In this document: piece after piece, positions 9,136 to 18,188 of the stretch
Numbering within the stretch: the first letter of the stretch is position 1
How the letters are laid out: every line of letters starts with the position of its first letter
NCBI RefSeq assembly: GCF_046524175.1
Contig: NZ_JBEFZF010000008.1
Span: forward strand, 1-64,000
Reading direction: 5' to 3'
DNA length: 64,000 nucleotides
Origin: Spongiivirga sp046524175
GTDB taxonomy: Bacteria > Bacteroidota > Bacteroidia > Flavobacteriales > Flavobacteriaceae
Notes under the pieces: model-generated
The model's database searches: none
Told to the model about the DNA's origin: nothing
The model's input: only the letters and a program-made list of their open reading frames with translations
Translations under genes and position numbers: made by a program

Positions 9136-9558
9136 TTATTCGATATCCGGTTTTCTACGATTCGTTTTTTTAGTTGATTGCCTTTTTTTGGTATCCAGTC
9201 GTTTTTGTTTGACCGCTCTTGATGGTTTTGTTGCTTTGCGCACTTTTTCTGCCACCAAAGCCTCTTCTATAAGCTGAAAAAACCGGGAAGTTACAGTTTG
9301 CTTATTATGTATTTGACTTCTACTTTCAGAACAATTTAATTGTAAATTGCCTCTTGAATTTAATCTATTTATTAGTCTTTTTTTAAGCAATTCTTTCTGC
9401 TCATAGCTAAATACTGCTGATTTATTAAGGTTCCAACTTAAAACAACTTTAGTACTGGTTTTATTGACATGCTGGCCTCCTGCACCGCTAGACCTGACAG
9501 CTTTATACTCCAATTCGGTGAGTAATTTGTATTGATTAAAAATGAGTTGTAATGGCAT
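9136..9558 (-). CDS. arfB: Alternative ribosome-rescue factor ArfB (peptidyl-tRNA hydrolase)
   Basis: A 140-residue protein with the release-factor GGQ motif in the segment SSGAGGQHVNKTSTKV (Gly27-Gly28-Gln29). The basic C-terminal tail, rich in Lys and Arg (about 110-136), fits the ArfB/YaeJ family, in which the tail enters the empty mRNA channel of stalled ribosomes. It lacks the codon-recognition domains of RF1/RF2, so it is not a truncated release factor. It hydrolyses peptidyl-tRNA on non-stop ribosomes. It is a single gene, convergent with the carboxylase operon. Confidence 0.92.
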   Translation of the reverse strand: MPLQLIFNQYKLLTELEYKAVRSSGAGGQHVNKTSTKVVLSWNLNKSAVFSYEQKELLKKRLINRLNSRGNLQLNCSESRSQIHNKQTVTSRFFQLIEEALVAEKVRKATKPSRAVKQKRLDTKKRQSTKKTNRRKPDIE

Positions 9559-9745
9559 GATTGATTTTTACTCCACTAAGATACTATAATACTGTATGTT
9601 ATAAAGTGATATTTCCTCTGTTCTACAACTCTTTTTTTAAATGACTGAAAATCAATATTAAAAAAGACCATTTAATCGATTTGAGTAACATTTTAAAAAT
9701 TTAAACTACTTATTGTCATATATTTAATAAAGCAAATAAGTTGCT

Positions 9746-10456
9746 ATGAAAATTTCTTTATTCCTGATCACGACCATTTTTTTATCCTTAGAAATTTATG
9801 CTCAAAGTTTCGTCGGGGCGTGGGGAGGTACTCATGCCTTAGAAAATGGTAAAATGGTAAAAACTGTTGTTATTTTTTCAAACAATTACCAAGTAATGTC
9901 GCAATACGATGCTGAAAATGGTTCATTTATTAAAACTAATGGAGGTGCATGGCGATTAAATGGTGATACTATGACCGAGACTATCGAGTTCGACACTAAT
10001 GACCCTGATCGCGTTGGTACAGAAGTAAGCTTTAAGGTTTATGTTAACGATTCGGTAATGGGTGTAGTCGGCAATAAGAATAAATTAAGGCGCATTGATG
10101 ATGGAAAACCCGGAAAACTAAAGGGAGCTTGGCTAATGTCTGGACGTATTCGAGATGGCAAGATGCAACAACGGAATACCAATAGACCAAGAAAAACCAT
10201 GAAAATATTGTCAGGTAACCGTTTTCAATGGATTGCTTACAATACCGAAAGCAAACAATTTATGGGCACAGGTGGCGGCACTTATACAACAGTTAATGGA
10301 AAGTATACCGAAAACCTAGAGTTCTTTTCAAGAGATAATGATAAAGTCGGGATGCAATTACAGTTTGATTATAAATTGATAGATGGTAAATGGCATCATT
10401 CAGGCCTATCTAGCAAAGGCGACCCCATCTATGAAATATGGAGTCAAAGGGAATAA
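9746..10456 (+). CDS. Secreted protein of unknown function with two similar halves
   Basis: A 236-residue protein with a signal peptide (about 1-19, ending EIYAQ). The mature part seems to hold two similar lipocalin-like halves. FVGAWGGTHALENGKMVK near residue 22 is echoed by LKGAWLMSGRIRDGKMQQ near 125, each followed by a segment like NRFQWIAYNTESKQF and by GGTYTTVNGKYTENLEF or its equivalent. This suits the DUF4488-like secreted proteins of Bacteroidetes, but I assign that family with low certainty. Extracytoplasmic location is inferred from the signal peptide. No partner is evident from the neighbours. Confidence 0.65.
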   Translation: MKISLFLITTIFLSLEIYAQSFVGAWGGTHALENGKMVKTVVIFSNNYQVMSQYDAENGSFIKTNGGAWRLNGDTMTETIEFDTNDPDRVGTEVSFKVYVNDSVMGVVGNKNKLRRIDDGKPGKLKGAWLMSGRIRDGKMQQRNTNRPRKTMKILSGNRFQWIAYNTESKQFMGTGGGTYTTVNGKYTENLEFFSRDNDKVGMQLQFDYKLIDGKWHHSGLSSKGDPIYEIWSQRE

Positions 10457-10541
10457 CAATCTTTAATTTTATAAAAGCTATGTTAAATAGCGTAAAACAC
10501 CCTAGTAACTCTATTGCTTTCTCACACTCCAATTATTATTC

Positions 10542-11288
10542 ATGATCAAATTTTTTAGAAAAATCAGGCAGCGCTTACTCTCGGAAAATAAAACAGGCCA
10601 ATACCTTAAATATGCCATTGGCGAAATCATTCTTGTCGTAATTGGTATTCTTATCGCACTTCAAATAAACAATTGGAATGAACAGAGCAAAGAACGTAAA
10701 AAGGAGGAAGCCTTTTTAAAAGAAATCAACCTGGATTTTAAATCAAATAAAGCGCAATTAGACTCCATCATTGATTTTAATAGAGTTAATTTTAACGCTT
10801 GTAAGAAGGTGTTAAATGCTATTGGGAATTTCAATCTTAAAAACCCAGAAGTAAATGAATCGAATTCTCATTTTACTGATAGCATAAAAAATTACTACCC
10901 GTTGATATGGAGGAACAAATCGTTCAACCCTAAAAATGGTGCAGTGGAAGCACTTTTAAATTCTTCTTCCTTTGACCTTATTAAAAATGATACATTAAGA
11001 CGAAGTTTAATTTCATGGAAAGATGTCTTAGGTGATTATTTAGAAGAAGAGGAGTTTGCGATTAATTTTTTGTTCAATGAATACCAACCCTGGAGAAGAG
11101 CAAATTTTGATCCTGACCTTACTGATGATCCGCAATATGCAACTGCATTTTTCAGCAAAACGCACAGAAATTTTATTAACCAAAGAACAGGGGATCTGGC
11201 TAACAATCTGACCACCGTTGAAGAAGAAGGTGTGGTGCGTATGATTAATGAAATAATCAGACTAACGGAACCCAAGGGCGAGGATTAG
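10542..11288 (+). CDS. DUF6090 family membrane-anchored protein
   Basis: A 248-residue protein with the N-terminal signature of the DUF6090 family: FFRKIRQRLLSENK, then a single membrane segment (about residues 24-41, IGEIILVVIGILIALQI) ending NNWNEQ. The remainder is soluble, mostly helical and charged. The family is very abundant in Flavobacteriia and has no known role. It lies 85 bp after the secreted protein gene and 65 bp before the BNR-repeat gene; I see no shared pathway. Confidence 0.8.
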   Translation: MIKFFRKIRQRLLSENKTGQYLKYAIGEIILVVIGILIALQINNWNEQSKERKKEEAFLKEINLDFKSNKAQLDSIIDFNRVNFNACKKVLNAIGNFNLKNPEVNESNSHFTDSIKNYYPLIWRNKSFNPKNGAVEALLNSSSFDLIKNDTLRRSLISWKDVLGDYLEEEEFAINFLFNEYQPWRRANFDPDLTDDPQYATAFFSKTHRNFINQRTGDLANNLTTVEEEGVVRMINEIIRLTEPKGED

Positions 11289-11353
11289 ATTATCGCGCTT
11301 AACTGTATAGTATTATAATATCTAACTTATATAAAACAACTAAATACCACCAC

Positions 11354-14300
11354 ATGAAACTTTTAAAACTAGCAGTTATTTTGCTGATTCTAGTCAGCTT
11401 TAATGTAAATGCCCAAAAGAAACGTAAAAAACAAAAGTCCCCAAGTGGAATTGCCTTAACTGATAGCTTGTTTCACGGATTAAAATGGCGAAATATTGGT
11501 CCGTTTAGAGGTGGGCGTAGCGTAGCTTCTACTGGAGTTATCGGACAACCTTTTACCTACTATATGGGTGCTACCGGTGGTGGTGTTTGGAAAACTACCG
11601 ATGCGGGGATTAGTTGGAAGAATGTTTCAGATACATTTTTTAAAACAGGAACCGTCGGAGCGATCGCTGTAGCCGAAAGCGATCCTAATGTAGTGATTGT
11701 TGGTATGGGTGAGCATGCCGCAAGAGGAGTGATGACCTCAATGGGTGATGGAGTATACAAATCAACAGATGCTGGTAAAACATGGTCACACATTGGCTTA
11801 GAAAAAACAAGACATATTTCAGATGTCATTATTCACCCTACAGATCCTAACATCATTTATATAAGTGGGCAAGGCGCTCAATATGGCCCCTCTACCGAAC
11901 GAGGTATATATCGTTCTACCGATGGAGGGAAAAGCTGGTCAAAGGTATTTTATATTGATCAAAATACCGGAGCTTCATCCATATCGATGGATATGAACAA
12001 TCCGCGAATTTTATATGCAGCAATGTGGCAACATCGACGCTATCCATGGATCATGGAAAGTGGTGGGGAAAAATCAGGACTCTATAAATCTACTGATGGT
12101 GGTGATACCTGGAAAAAATTAGAAAAAGGCCTACCAAATGCATTTGGAAAAGCTGGAATTTCGGTATCAAGAGCCAATTCAGAAAAGGTTTTTGCGGTTG
12201 TTGAAGCCGAAGGAGAAAAAGGTGGAGTGTATCGATCGGACGATGCCGGAAAAAGGTGGAAACAAGTGAATAAAAATCGGGTAAATATTGCGCGATCATG
12301 GTACTATATGGAAATATTTGCCGATCCTCAAAATGAAAATGTGGTATATGTTTTAAATGCCCCGGTAATGAAAAGTATCGACGGAGGTAAAAGTTTTACG
12401 AACATTCCTGTACCTCATGGCGATAATCATCACTTATGGATCAATCCAACGGATAATACGAACTTGATCAACTCCAACGACGGTGGTGCCAATATCTCAT
12501 TTAACGGGGGTAAAAGTTGGAGTACCCAACAAAATCAACCAACGGCTCAATTCTACCGAGTAATCACCGATAATCAAATGCCCTATTTTGTATACGGAGG
12601 TCAGCAAGATAACTCGACCATGGCAATTGCCAGCCGAACTAAAGATGGAGGTATTGACTGGAAAGACTGGTACGCCGTTGCTGGTGGCGAAAGCGCGTTT
12701 ATCGCTTTTGATCCTGACAATCCAACTACCGTGTATGGGGGCACCTATCAAGGGAATATTAGCAAGTGGACAAAAGCCTCTAAAGAACAAAAACCAATTA
12801 AACAATACCCTGAATTAGGATTGAGCATCGCTCCGAAAGACTCTAAGTACCGATATAATTGGAATGCTCCCATAATTAGTTCACCTCATGATAGAAATAC
12901 CATTTACCATGCTGGTAATTTGGTGTTCAAAACGACTGATGGTGGGTTAAGTTGGGAGACAGTAAGCCCCGACCTGACCAAAAACGAAAAAGAAAAACAC
13001 GGCCCCGGAGGTGGGCCATATACCAATGAGGCTGCAGGAGGGGAAAACTATAATACCATTACTGCTTTGGTTGAATCTCAACATGAAAAAGGGATTATAT
13101 ATGCCGGTACCGATGATGGTTTATTGCATGTTACTAAAAACGGCGGAAAAAGCTGGGAGAACATTACCCCAAAGGGCATTCCTGATGGGATCATCAATAG
13201 TATTGACATTTCAGAACACGATCCGGCAACGGCTTATGTAGTGATCATGCGATATAAGTCAATGGATCTTTCGTCCCATATTTTCAAAACTGACGACTAT
13301 GGAACGTCATGGAAGAAAATAGTTGCTGGTTTAGATGACCCGAATGGCTTCGCACGAGTGGTTCGGGCCGATAAAAAGAAAAAAGGATTGTTATATGCAG
13401 GCACAGAAGTGGGGTTGTATATTTCAACGAATGACGGGAATAGTTGGCAAAAGCTCAAATTAAATTTCCCCACAGTCCCAATAAATGACCTGATTATTCA
13501 AGACAATGATCTGGTTGCTGCAACATCTGGAAGAGGGTTTTGGATATTGGACGACCTTGGTGTTTTACAGCAAATGACTACTAATCAAAGTGAATTTAAA
13601 ATCTTTAAACCGAAAGACGCTTATCGCATTTTTGGTGGCACTTCTAAAGCCATTGGTCAAGGTCAAAACCCCAAAAGCGGAGTGACATTTGATTACTACC
13701 TTCCAAAAAAGTTGGATTCATTAGAATTAAAGTTGGAGGTTCTAAATGGAACTGAGTTGATAAGAACCTATAGCAGCAAAAAGCCAAAAGGTTTTAAATC
13801 ATGGCCAGGCGGACCCTCAAAACCGCAAACATTACCAGCCAAAAAAGGATATAACAGATTCACCTGGGATTTTGCTAGAGATCCGCTTCCTCCAGTAAGC
13901 AAAGTATTTGTTTTTGGTGGTCTCAACGGATCATCTGTAGGTCCGGGAACGTATACACTTCGGTTATCTTTAAACGACAAAGTTCAGGAAACAACCGCCA
14001 TTGTTTTGGCAGATCCATCAATAGAGGCTTCTGCATCGGATTATAATGATCAGCAAACTATGTTAACTACTATTGCTGCGACAATAAAGGAAATGCATGA
14101 ATCAGTAAACAAAATGCGTTCAGCGAAGTCACAATTAAAACATTATGCATCTTTATTAAAGGATAATGATAAGGCTAAAGCACTTCTTGAAGATGGAAAG
14201 AAACTAATCAAACGAATCGAAATCTGGGAAGAAAATTTGATTCAACCTAAACAAAAAACTTTTCAGGATGTCATCAATTTCAATAATAAATTGAATGCTC

Positions 14301-14497
14301 AATTAATCAACCTTTCGGGTTATATTGATGCAGCTAATCCAAAAGTTACTGCGGGTGCAAAAGAGCGTCTAAAAGATCTTTTGCAAGACTGGAAGGTTTA
14401 TGAAAATGAGCGAGACGATATCATCAAAAACGAGATGAAAAGCTATAATGAAAATTTCAAGCAGTTGAATATTCCAGCTTTGATTTTAAAGGATTAA
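11354..14497 (+). CDS. Large secreted BNR/Asp-box (VPS10-like) beta-propeller protein
   Basis: A 1047-residue protein with a signal peptide (1-20, ending NVNAQ). Residues about 40-750 carry many Asp-box (BNR) repeats of the form S/T-x-D-x-G-x-T/S-W: KTTDAGISWK, KSTDAGKTWS, RSTDGGKSWS, KSTDGGDTWK, KTTDGGLSWE, ISTNDGNSWQ. These predict one or two large propellers like those of sortilin or xyloglucanase-fold proteins. The C-terminus is a beta domain (about 760-890) and a helical segment (about 900-1040). The usual database name is glycosyl hydrolase or VPS10 domain protein, but no catalytic residues can be named. It ends in a four-base convergent overlap with the ATP-grasp gene. Confidence 0.82.
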   Translation: MKLLKLAVILLILVSFNVNAQKKRKKQKSPSGIALTDSLFHGLKWRNIGPFRGGRSVASTGVIGQPFTYYMGATGGGVWKTTDAGISWKNVSDTFFKTGTVGAIAVAESDPNVVIVGMGEHAARGVMTSMGDGVYKSTDAGKTWSHIGLEKTRHISDVIIHPTDPNIIYISGQGAQYGPSTERGIYRSTDGGKSWSKVFYIDQNTGASSISMDMNNPRILYAAMWQHRRYPWIMESGGEKSGLYKSTDGGDTWKKLEKGLPNAFGKAGISVSRANSEKVFAVVEAEGEKGGVYRSDDAGKRWKQVNKNRVNIARSWYYMEIFADPQNENVVYVLNAPVMKSIDGGKSFTNIPVPHGDNHHLWINPTDNTNLINSNDGGANISFNGGKSWSTQQNQPTAQFYRVITDNQMPYFVYGGQQDNSTMAIASRTKDGGIDWKDWYAVAGGESAFIAFDPDNPTTVYGGTYQGNISKWTKASKEQKPIKQYPELGLSIAPKDSKYRYNWNAPIISSPHDRNTIYHAGNLVFKTTDGGLSWETVSPDLTKNEKEKHGPGGGPYTNEAAGGENYNTITALVESQHEKGIIYAGTDDGLLHVTKNGGKSWENITPKGIPDGIINSIDISEHDPATAYVVIMRYKSMDLSSHIFKTDDYGTSWKKIVAGLDDPNGFARVVRADKKKKGLLYAGTEVGLYISTNDGNSWQKLKLNFPTVPINDLIIQDNDLVAATSGRGFWILDDLGVLQQMTTNQSEFKIFKPKDAYRIFGGTSKAIGQGQNPKSGVTFDYYLPKKLDSLELKLEVLNGTELIRTYSSKKPKGFKSWPGGPSKPQTLPAKKGYNRFTWDFARDPLPPVSKVFVFGGLNGSSVGPGTYTLRLSLNDKVQETTAIVLADPSIEASASDYNDQQTMLTTIAATIKEMHESVNKMRSAKSQLKHYASLLKDNDKAKALLEDGKKLIKRIEIWEENLIQPKQKTFQDVINFNNKLNAQLINLSGYIDAANPKVTAGAKERLKDLLQDWKVYENERDDIIKNEMKSYNENFKQLNIPALILKD

Positions 14498-15384
14498 AGA
14501 AACTTAACAATACCATCCGCAAAGTCCTCTGCACTTTGCGGATTATTTCGAATCCACAGTTCGGGTTCAATGATTTCTAGCTCACCAAGCATAATGTTTC
14601 CATTCTTGTCCCATAGAATATCGGCACGCCCATAAGTTGGCATTTCTTCACAAGCTTCGAAACAAGCTTCAGCAAAAGCAATTTCTTTTTCTGTTGGTTC
14701 ATAATCGTGAACACTACCACCAAAATCATCTTGTACACGGTAGTCTCCTGATTTTGCTTTTTTTAAAATGGCATGGGTATACTTTCCATTCAACACCATT
14801 AGTGAAGCCTCTCCTCTACTCTGTATACTCCCAATAAAAGGTTGTACAAGCATATCCCGTTCAGATACCAATTTTTTAAACAAATCTTCGTATTCCGCAC
14901 GTTCACTTGCCAAAACCTTATATGTATTAAATGCACCCCCGGCAATTGCAGGTTTTATAACAATATCATTCCATTTTTCTTCATCGCATATTGACGATAA
15001 TGATCTATGAAACCCGCTATCAACAAATGCTGTGGGCACTATTGTAATTCCTTTTTCTTTGAGGTCTTGTAAGTAATGCTTATCAATATTCCAATCGATT
15101 AATGATTTTGAATTGATCAATTTGGTTTGCTGGCTTACCTTGTTTAACCAAATATTGAACTCCTCAAAGCGCTCAAAATAATCCCATATGGTTCTAAAGA
15201 CGATAGCCTTGGTCTTTGAGTAATCGTAGGTTGGATCATCCCAAGAAACAACATCAACAATTAGATCCCGACCCTCTAATGCTGTTTGCAATAAGCTGCG
15301 TTCATCTAAAATATTCTGAGTAAGTGCATCAACCGTTTTAGGATTAAGATACTTTTGCTGAGTGAGAATAGTAATATCGATCAA
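14494..15384 (-). CDS. ATP-grasp family protein (RimK/glutathione-synthetase-like)
   Basis: An ATP-grasp ligase-like protein. Visible features are the nucleotide-binding segment DIVIKPAIAGGAFNT, the VQPFIGSIQSRGEASLMV strand-loop and the metal site near the end, GELEIIEPELW. I place the start at the TTG at 15384, giving 296 residues beginning (M)IDITILTQQKYL, which fits family N-termini. An ATG at 15453 would add 23 residues of unusual composition. The acceptor and donor of the ligation are unknown; such genes are often annotated as hypothetical or as glutathione synthetase-like. Confidence 0.78.
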   Translation of the reverse strand: MIDITILTQQKYLNPKTVDALTQNILDERSLLQTALEGRDLIVDVVSWDDPTYDYSKTKAIVFRTIWDYFERFEEFNIWLNKVSQQTKLINSKSLIDWNIDKHYLQDLKEKGITIVPTAFVDSGFHRSLSSICDEEKWNDIVIKPAIAGGAFNTYKVLASERAEYEDLFKKLVSERDMLVQPFIGSIQSRGEASLMVLNGKYTHAILKKAKSGDYRVQDDFGGSVHDYEPTEKEIAFAEACFEACEEMPTYGRADILWDKNGNIMLGELEIIEPELWIRNNPQSAEDFADGIVKFL

Positions 15385-15549
15385 GCTGAAACATTTTGAA
15401 TCAAAATTAATCAGCTCAACAAATTTGAACAAGTAAAAACAAGAATTATGCATACAGTATGCGTATATCGATTGCTGTTAAAACTTCCTTAAATGAAATA
15501 AGCCACCCGCTATTCTCTTTATATTTGAATGCTCACTAACTAGAATTAA

Positions 15550-18069
15550 ATGATGCGAAAAATAGTCTTGGCTCTTACCTTATTGGTATTCTTCACGGTC
15601 GATGCCCAACAACCAAAACGACATACCCCAAGCGAAATTTATGAAGCTGTAAAAAAACTTAACTTTTTAGGCTCAGCACTTTATATTGCTGCTCATCCTG
15701 ATGATGAAAATACGCGACTCATTGCATATTTATCAAATAATGTAAAGGCCCGGACGGCATATTTATCGCTTACTAGAGGAGATGGAGGACAAAATTTAAT
15801 TGGCACCGAAATAAGGGAGCTACTTGGTGTAATGCGAACGCAAGAGCTATTGGCCGCAAGATCTGTCGATGGTGGTGAGCAACTATTTACCAGGGCCAAT
15901 GATTTTGGATACTCTAAGCATCCGGACGAGACCTTATCTATTTGGAACAAAGAAGAAGTTTTAGGAGACGTCGTACGAGCAATTAGGACTTTTAAACCCG
16001 ATGTTATCATTAATAGATTTAACCATCGAACTCCTGGTACTACTCACGGACATCACACAACCTCAGCGATGCTTAGTGTTGAAGCCTTTGACTTGGTTGG
16101 AGATAAAACAAAGTATAGTGATCAGCTTACCAATTTATCAACCTGGCAACCTCGACGGTTGTTTTTTAATACATCGTGGTGGTTTTATGGTAGCCAAGAG
16201 AATTTTAGAAAGGCTGACAAATCGAATATGTTAAATGTTGATATTGGTACCTACTACCCATCTTTAGGACTATCTAATAACGAAATAGCATCAATTGCAA
16301 GTAGTCAGCATTTATGCCAGGGTTTTGGTCGCCTCACAACGAGAGGTAGTCAAAAGGAATATATAGAACTTTTAAAAGGAGATCTTCCTAAAGACAAAGA
16401 CAATATTTTTGATGGCATAGATACCAGTTGGAACCGAGTAAAAGGGGGTGAAAAAATTGGTGATATTCTAGAAAAAGTTGAAGCCGATTTCGATTTTAGA
16501 AATCCGGCTGTGCATTTAGATGATCTTGTGAATGCATATCAGTTAATCGAAAAATTGGAAGATGCACATTGGAAAAAAATCAAATTAGAGGAAATCACAG
16601 ATATTATTAGTGCATGTGCCGGTTTATATCTTGAAGTGTCTGCAGATGCGGCCTCCGTATCGCCGGGTGGTTTGGTTGATCTAAATGTTGAAGCAATCAA
16701 CAGAAGTAAGGCTGATATGGCGATTACAAACATCAATTTTTCTCCTTTAAAAACAACAATCGAGAATACGACAACCTTGCCTTATAACGAACGGCAAAAC
16801 ATTAAAAAGAAAATCGCCATTCCTCTCAATACTCAATATACCAGTCCGTATTGGTTAATGGATGAAGGTAGTCCAGGTATGTACATCGTTAAAGACAAAC
16901 AACTCATTGGAAAACCAGAAACTCCCCGTTTTCTTAATGCTGCCATTTCTTTAACTATTAATGCACAAACAATTACAATGCATAGACCCGTTGTGTATCG
17001 TTACTCGAAACCAGATAAAGGAGAATTATATAAACCTTTTGAGGTCCTACCGGAAGTGACGGCTTCATTTAGTAATCCTGTAATCATTTTTGATGGTAAA
17101 ACGACTCAAGATGTTTCGTTAACCATCCGGGCAGGTAAAAATAACGCCCACGGAAAAGCATATTTAGATTATCCTGAAGGCTGGCAGGTTACTCCGTCTG
17201 AAATACCATTCGATATTAAGCAAAAAGGAGATGTTGCGACTGTAATCTTTAAAGTCACTCCGCCTAATGACGAAAGTGTAGGTACCATCTCGCCTAAACT
17301 AACCGTTAACGCTAATAATTATATTCACCAACTAGTAGAGATTGACTATGACCACATCCCATTTCAATCGGTTTTATTGCCTTCTAAAACCAAGGTTGTA
17401 AATGTTGCAATACAAAAAAACGGAACTAATATAGCATACATTGCCGGTGCCGGCGACGTTATTCCTGAAAGTCTGCGACAAATAGGCTATAATGTCACTG
17501 TTATTCCTGTAACTTCAATTTCTGAAGATACGTTAGCTGATTTTGATGCCGTTGTGATGGGCATTCGGGCTTATAATGTAGTTGATGAACTTAAGTTTAA
17601 GCAGCGTTTTTTACTAGATTTTGTAAAACAAGGCGGTAATATGATCGTACAATACAATACAGCAGGTCGACGTGGTGTTAAGATTATGGCTCCTTTTGAT
17701 CTAAAACTTTCCCGCGACCGTGTCACTGATGAAACAGCTCGGGTACGTATTTTAAAAGAAGATCATCCGGTACTTAATTTTCCGAATCAAATAACTCCTA
17801 ATGACTTTGAAGGCTGGGTTCAAGAACGCGGTTTGTATTTCCCAAGAGAATGGGACGCAAATTTCACCCCTATCCTATCCATGAATGATAAAGGTGAAAC
17901 AGCCAAAGACGGTAGTTTACTGGTCGCAAAATATGGTGAAGGCCATTACATTTATACCGGTCTTAGTTTCTTTAGAGAACTGCCTGCGGGAGTACCAGGG
18001 GCATACAAGCTTTTTGCCAATATGCTATCATTGGGCAAAGGTCCGCAGTCATCTAAAATAAAAGGATAA
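15550..18069 (+). CDS. Secreted PIG-L family deacetylase with C-terminal amidotransferase-like domain
   Basis: An 839-residue protein with a signal peptide (1-19). Residues about 40-290 are a PIG-L/LmbE zinc deacetylase: AHPDDE (48-53) supplies metal ligands and the catalytic Asp, and THGHH supplies the third ligand region. The middle (about 360-640) holds beta-rich, NEW3-like segments. The C-terminus (about 645-830: FDAVVMGIRAYN, GGNMIVQYN) resembles a class I glutamine-amidotransferase-like fold. Deacetylation of an N-acetyl sugar or a related compound is the known family reaction; the substrate is not known. A box TATATTTG lies 24 bp upstream. The gene overlaps a 39-codon gene by one base (TAATG), which in turn overlaps the symporter. 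Confidence 0.85.
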   Translation: MMRKIVLALTLLVFFTVDAQQPKRHTPSEIYEAVKKLNFLGSALYIAAHPDDENTRLIAYLSNNVKARTAYLSLTRGDGGQNLIGTEIRELLGVMRTQELLAARSVDGGEQLFTRANDFGYSKHPDETLSIWNKEEVLGDVVRAIRTFKPDVIINRFNHRTPGTTHGHHTTSAMLSVEAFDLVGDKTKYSDQLTNLSTWQPRRLFFNTSWWFYGSQENFRKADKSNMLNVDIGTYYPSLGLSNNEIASIASSQHLCQGFGRLTTRGSQKEYIELLKGDLPKDKDNIFDGIDTSWNRVKGGEKIGDILEKVEADFDFRNPAVHLDDLVNAYQLIEKLEDAHWKKIKLEEITDIISACAGLYLEVSADAASVSPGGLVDLNVEAINRSKADMAITNINFSPLKTTIENTTTLPYNERQNIKKKIAIPLNTQYTSPYWLMDEGSPGMYIVKDKQLIGKPETPRFLNAAISLTINAQTITMHRPVVYRYSKPDKGELYKPFEVLPEVTASFSNPVIIFDGKTTQDVSLTIRAGKNNAHGKAYLDYPEGWQVTPSEIPFDIKQKGDVATVIFKVTPPNDESVGTISPKLTVNANNYIHQLVEIDYDHIPFQSVLLPSKTKVVNVAIQKNGTNIAYIAGAGDVIPESLRQIGYNVTVIPVTSISEDTLADFDAVVMGIRAYNVVDELKFKQRFLLDFVKQGGNMIVQYNTAGRRGVKIMAPFDLKLSRDRVTDETARVRILKEDHPVLNFPNQITPNDFEGWVQERGLYFPREWDANFTPILSMNDKGETAKDGSLLVAKYGEGHYIYTGLSFFRELPAGVPGAYKLFANMLSLGKGPQSSKIKG

Positions 18070-18188
18070 TGGAAGATATTGATAAACCACCTTTTCTGGG
18101 AAGCTGGAAAAACATATACATAACGGTATTGGTTTTTCAGCTTATTCTTGTTTCCATTTTCATCTACCTAACTAACCTCTACGCTTAA
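18069..18188 (+). CDS. 39-residue single-span membrane protein between PIG-L deacetylase and symporter
   Basis: A short gene of 39 codons starting MEDIDKPPFLGSWKN and ending TNLYA. One hydrophobic segment covers about residues 16-36 (YITVLVFQLILVSIFIYL). Its ATG overlaps the deacetylase stop by one base (TAATG) and its TAA overlaps the symporter ATG by one base, so all three genes are translationally coupled. Tight coupling on both sides is the main evidence that it is real. A small accessory subunit of the SSS transporter is the natural guess, by analogy with small partners of other SSS permeases, but this is inference. Confidence 0.75.
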   Translation: MEDIDKPPFLGSWKNIYITVLVFQLILVSIFIYLTNLYA

